Below the pieces are notes generated by a model. That model had not been told where the DNA came from. It made no database searches and was given only the letters and a program-made list of their open reading frames with translations. Both the position numbers and the translations under genes were made by a program. Below are positions 9,931 to 10,496 of a stretch of 10,496 nt of DNA, piece after piece (the first letter of the stretch is position 1; every line of letters begins with the position of its first letter). Source of the stretch: an uncultured Actinomycetes bacterium (GTDB lineage: Bacteria; Actinomycetota; Thermoleophilia; Gaiellales; Gaiellaceae). Location of the stretch: contig CAIYXH010000273.1 in assembly GCA_903930195.1 (NCBI GenBank), positions 1 through 10,496 on the forward strand, written 5' to 3'.

Positions 9931-9944
9931 AGTGTCCCCGCCGC

Positions 9945-10184
9945 CTACGGTAGGACGAGGCGCTCGCCGGGGGTCAGCGAGGTGCTGCTCATGTGGTTTG
10001 CCTGCTGGATCTGCCAGACGGCGTCACGCACGTCGCCCCCGTAGTGGGACGTTGCGATCGACCACAGGGTGTCGTAGGCGTGAACGCGGTAGACGACCTT
10101 GTGCCCGTGGGCGCCGGACGGCCGAGCTGCGACGGCCCAGATGAGCAGCGCTGCGGCTGCGATGAGGAAGGTCTTGGCGAACAT
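9945..10184 (-). CDS. SOS-regulated membrane-anchored LysM protein, YneA-like cell-division inhibitor candidate
   Basis: A 79-residue protein: a short N-terminus, one hydrophobic segment (residues 5-20, FLIAAAALLIWAVAA), a short linker and a single LysM domain filling residues 31-79. It has the LysM pattern YRVHAYDTLWSIA (32-44), VWQIQQAN (56-63) and TPGERLVLP (71-79); the usual Gly before DTLW is Tyr. LysM binds peptidoglycan, and the hydrophobic segment is a membrane anchor or signal peptide, so it acts at the cell envelope. Size and layout match YneA of Bacillus, an SOS-induced division inhibitor. The promoter carries two perfect LexA boxes, which supports that role. An open frame 13 codons longer exists, but those codons are occupied by the -35 and -10 boxes, so I place the start at 10184, inside the proximal LexA box. 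Transcripts would be nearly leaderless. lexA is not in the visible neighbourhood. Confidence 0.85.
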   Translation of the reverse strand: MFAKTFLIAAAALLIWAVAARPSGAHGHKVVYRVHAYDTLWSIATSHYGGDVRDAVWQIQQANHMSSTSLTPGERLVLP

Positions 10185-10191
10185 CTGTTCG
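10178..10191. promoter_or_regulatory. LexA (SOS) box, proximal, overlapping the start codon
   Basis: CGAACATCTGTTCG matches the Gram-positive LexA consensus CGAAC-N4-GTTCG at all ten fixed positions. It covers the predicted transcription start and the ATG of the LysM gene, so bound LexA would block initiation. Confidence 0.88.
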
Positions 10192-10193
10192 TA

Positions 10194-10223
10194 ACCATAC
10201 CGAACAGATGTTCGCCTTGTCAA
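10194..10223 (-). promoter_or_regulatory. Sigma-70-type promoter of the LysM gene
   Basis: A perfect -35 box TTGACA (10218-10223) and a -10 box TATGGT (10194-10199, TANNNT) are separated by 18 bp. Transcription should start about 10185-10188, only 1-4 nt before the ATG. The distal LexA box lies in the spacer. This is the strongest promoter I see in the window, as expected for a gene held off by a repressor. Confidence 0.8.
10201..10214. promoter_or_regulatory. LexA (SOS) box, distal, in the promoter spacer
   Basis: CGAACAGATGTTCG also matches CGAAC-N4-GTTCG perfectly and is the exact reverse complement of the proximal box. With flanking bases the two form a 16-bp perfect inverted repeat (10176-10191 and 10201-10216) with a 9-bp spacer. 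The centre-to-centre distance is 23 bp, a little over two helical turns. Confidence 0.88.
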
Positions 10224-10242
10224 GACCCGCTGTAGATCGCGT

Positions 10243-10496
10243 CTACTTCTTCGTCGCGGCCGTGTAGGTGAAGGCCTTGCTCGAGACGGTGACCGTCTTC
10301 GGGTGCTTGCGGCCCTTCCCCTTGAACGTCGCCTCGAGCACGTACTTGCCGCTCGCCGCCGACTTCGGGAAGCGGAGCCGGGCGGTCAGCGGCCTGCCTG
10401 CGTGGAACTTCACCTGCTTGCGAACGACGAACCGCTTCTTCCCGGCCGACGCGTGCAGTCCGTACGACGCGTAGAACACGATCGTCAGCGTCACCG
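10243..10496 (-). CDS. C-terminal end of an unknown, probably secreted beta-rich protein (partial)
   Basis: The frame is open to the right edge and ends with TAG; about 84 codons are visible and the N-terminus is outside the window. The sequence alternates hydrophobic and polar residues (VTLTIVFYASYGLHAS, RPLTARLRFPKSAASGKYVLEA) and is rich in lysine and arginine, as in Ig-like or other beta-sandwich domains at the ends of secreted actinobacterial proteins. I do not recognise a family. It ends about 20 bp before the -35 box of the LysM promoter, and no terminator is visible in that gap, so some read-through into the LysM gene is possible. The codon usage resembles the rest of the window, which together with the clean stop supports a real gene. 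Confidence 0.65.
   Translation of the reverse strand, partial: VTLTIVFYASYGLHASAGKKRFVVRKQVKFHAGRPLTARLRFPKSAASGKYVLEATFKGKGRKHPKTVTVSSKAFTYTAATKK

Larger units (their letters stand above)
9670..9944. other. Non-coding intergenic region rich in palindromes
   Basis: This 275-bp gap separates rnz from the LysM gene, both read leftward. It holds the candidate rnz -10 box, four consecutive hairpins at 9707-9847, a GGGCCAGGCCC palindrome and a probable terminator. I see no convincing gene: an open frame crosses the region on the minus strand but continues into rnz in another frame and has no recognisable protein features. Confidence 0.8.

Noticed and set aside
10185..10223. Thirteen extra N-terminal codons for the LysM protein
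   Set aside because: These bases form the -35 box, the -10 box and the distal LexA box, and the hydrophobic segment fits better near the N-terminus given by the ATG at 10184.

Overview
This is a GC-rich stretch of bacterial chromosome in which every supported gene lies on the minus strand, so transcription runs from right to left. Codons end mostly in G or C, GTG and TTG starts occur, several genes overlap by 4 bp, and both a Gram-positive-type LexA operator and a PyrR-binding RNA are present. This points to an actinobacterium, possibly of the class Thermoleophilia; that placement is an inference from style, not from a marker gene.

Positions 1-6612 hold the pyrimidine biosynthesis operon pyrR-pyrB-pyrC-carA-carB. 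It encodes the regulator, aspartate transcarbamylase, dihydroorotase and both subunits of carbamoyl phosphate synthetase; carB runs off the left edge. The genes overlap by 4 bp (ATGA) or 14 bp. The 55-nt gap before pyrR contains a near-consensus PyrR-binding hairpin whose 3' arm covers part of the pyrR Shine-Dalgarno sequence, which suggests feedback by translational repression. CarB lacks most of the helical oligomerization segment between its two synthetase halves.

Positions 6636-9669 hold three overlapping genes upstream of pyrR: rnz (tRNA 3'-processing nuclease), a class I SAM methyltransferase and a polytopic membrane protein resembling GT-C glycosyltransferases. They may be co-transcribed with the pyr genes. 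The rnz GTG start lies 6 nt after a TANNNT hexamer, as in leaderless actinobacterial transcripts.

Positions 9670-9944 are non-coding and full of palindromes. Four hairpins in about 140 bp are built from shared GGGACAGG and GGTCTGACCC modules, followed by two GGGCCAGGCCC palindromes. The second of these, with a T tract, looks like the terminator of the next gene.

Positions 9945-10223 hold the most striking element: a 79-residue protein with one membrane segment and one LysM domain, like the SOS cell-division inhibitor YneA. It is driven by a TTGACA-N18-TATGGT promoter carrying two perfect LexA boxes, which together form a 16-bp inverted repeat; one box contains the start codon. The window ends in the C-terminus of a lysine-rich, probably secreted beta-sandwich protein of unknown function.
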